Origin: Pelethousia sp034933245
Lineage (GTDB): Bacteria; Bacillota; Clostridia; Christensenellales; CAG-138
Direction of reading: 5' to 3'
Assembly: GCA_034933245.1 (NCBI GenBank)
Contig: JAYFNX010000024.1
Span: forward strand, 1 to 6,387
Length of the DNA stretch: 6,387 nt
In this document: positions 5,940-6,387 of the stretch, piece by piece
Layout: every line of letters begins with the position of its first letter
How positions within the stretch are numbered: position 1 is the first letter of the stretch
The notes under the pieces: generated by a model
What the model saw: only the letters and a program-made list of their open reading frames with translations
Database searches by the model: none
Told to the model about the DNA's origin: nothing
Position numbers and translations under genes: made by a program

Positions 5940-6387
5940 TCCGGTACACGCTGATTCTGCTTATTGGCGTTTCCCTGGCTACGGGCATTGGGTGGCTTTT
6001 TCGCTATTGGAGTTTCCCCGAAACGAATATCGTTGTGGTATATATCTTGTCCGTGGTGCTCACGGCTCGGTTTACAAAAGGATATATGTATGGCATCGCA
6101 GCGGCCGTTCTAGCTACATGCGCATTTAATTATTTCTTCACAGAGCCACACTTTACACTTTCGGTCAACGATCCAACCTATTTTATTACCTTCACAATCA
6201 TGACGCTTACATCCGTAATTACGAGCGCATTAACCACAAAAGTGAAACAGAAGGCTTTTGAGGCACAGGAAAAAGAATCGGAAGCCAGTGCTCTTTATCA
6301 GCTCACGAGCCATCTGACTGACGCAGCAGACATATCCGATATAGCAAAGACTACAGTGAGAACAATCAGCAGTATTATGAATTGCCG
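5903..6387 (+). CDS. Second KdpD-like (DUF4118) membrane sensor, truncated by window end
   Basis: 161 codons of a second short KdpD-like sensor are visible from GTG 5903. After a charged N-terminus (about 1-14), four hydrophobic segments at about 15-34, 41-56, 61-79 and 92-110 form a DUF4118 domain carrying the family motif FNYFFTEPHFTL (75-86), which aligns with FNYLFTEPRYSF of the sensor at 1557. A charged helix (KVKQKAFEAQEKESEAS) and the LYQLTSHL beginning of a GAF-like linker follow, just as LYQIASSFL does in the first copy. As in that copy, the KdpD/USP N-terminal module is absent because an in-frame stop lies just upstream of the start. The kinase core, if present, is beyond the window. 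Sampled 60-base blocks look markedly more AT-rich here (about 37-40% GC by hand count) than in the first kinase (about 57%), suggesting a divergent paralogue or a separate origin. Confidence 0.88.
   Translation, partial: MAKNQGNERTKIIRYTLILLIGVSLATGIGWLFRYWSFPETNIVVVYILSVVLTARFTKGYMYGIAAAVLATCAFNYFFTEPHFTLSVNDPTYFITFTIMTLTSVITSALTTKVKQKAFEAQEKESEASALYQLTSHLTDAADISDIAKTTVRTISSIMNC

Overview
The window looks like chromosomal DNA from a mid-GC Firmicute, probably a clostridial anaerobe. The reasons are strong GGAGG-type ribosome binding sites, a Ktr-type potassium transporter, truncated KdpD-type (DUF4118) kinases, and remnants of IS256/IS66-type elements. The genus cannot be fixed from sequence alone.

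Positions 1-3598 (+ strand) hold a compact potassium-homeostasis operon. In order it contains the 3' two-thirds of a KtrB/TrkH-type K+ channel subunit, a single-RCK KtrA-type gating subunit, a short KdpD-like membrane histidine kinase that starts directly at the DUF4118 membrane domain, and a KdpE/OmpR-type response regulator whose start overlaps the kinase stop (ATGA). No Kdp ATPase (kdpFABC) lies next to the kinase and regulator. The inferred job of the pair is to sense K+, turgor or envelope state and control potassium uptake, perhaps ktrBA itself.

Positions 3599-5690 are a decay zone of about 2.1 kb with no intact gene. It holds a multiply broken IS256-family transposase remnant (- strand), joined at about 4188 to a fragment resembling the N-terminus of an IS66 TnpA protein. 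It also holds a convincing - strand intrinsic terminator (4536-4574), the C-terminal third of a dihydropyrimidinase/D-hydantoinase (- strand, 4591-5088) that has lost its N-terminus, and about 590 bases with no gene I recognise. The zone reads as an insertion and rearrangement hotspot.

Positions 5688-6387 (+ strand) begin a new transcription unit: a perfect TATAAT box, a doubtful 70-codon leader ORF, and the start of a second DUF4118 (KdpD-like) sensor protein that runs off the window. This second sensor is visibly more AT-rich than the first. Two short KdpD-like sensors therefore flank the decay zone. The most interesting theme is the coupling of Kdp-type sensing to a Ktr transporter and its apparent duplication. 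I found no clearly new defence system, CRISPR array, tRNA or rRNA.
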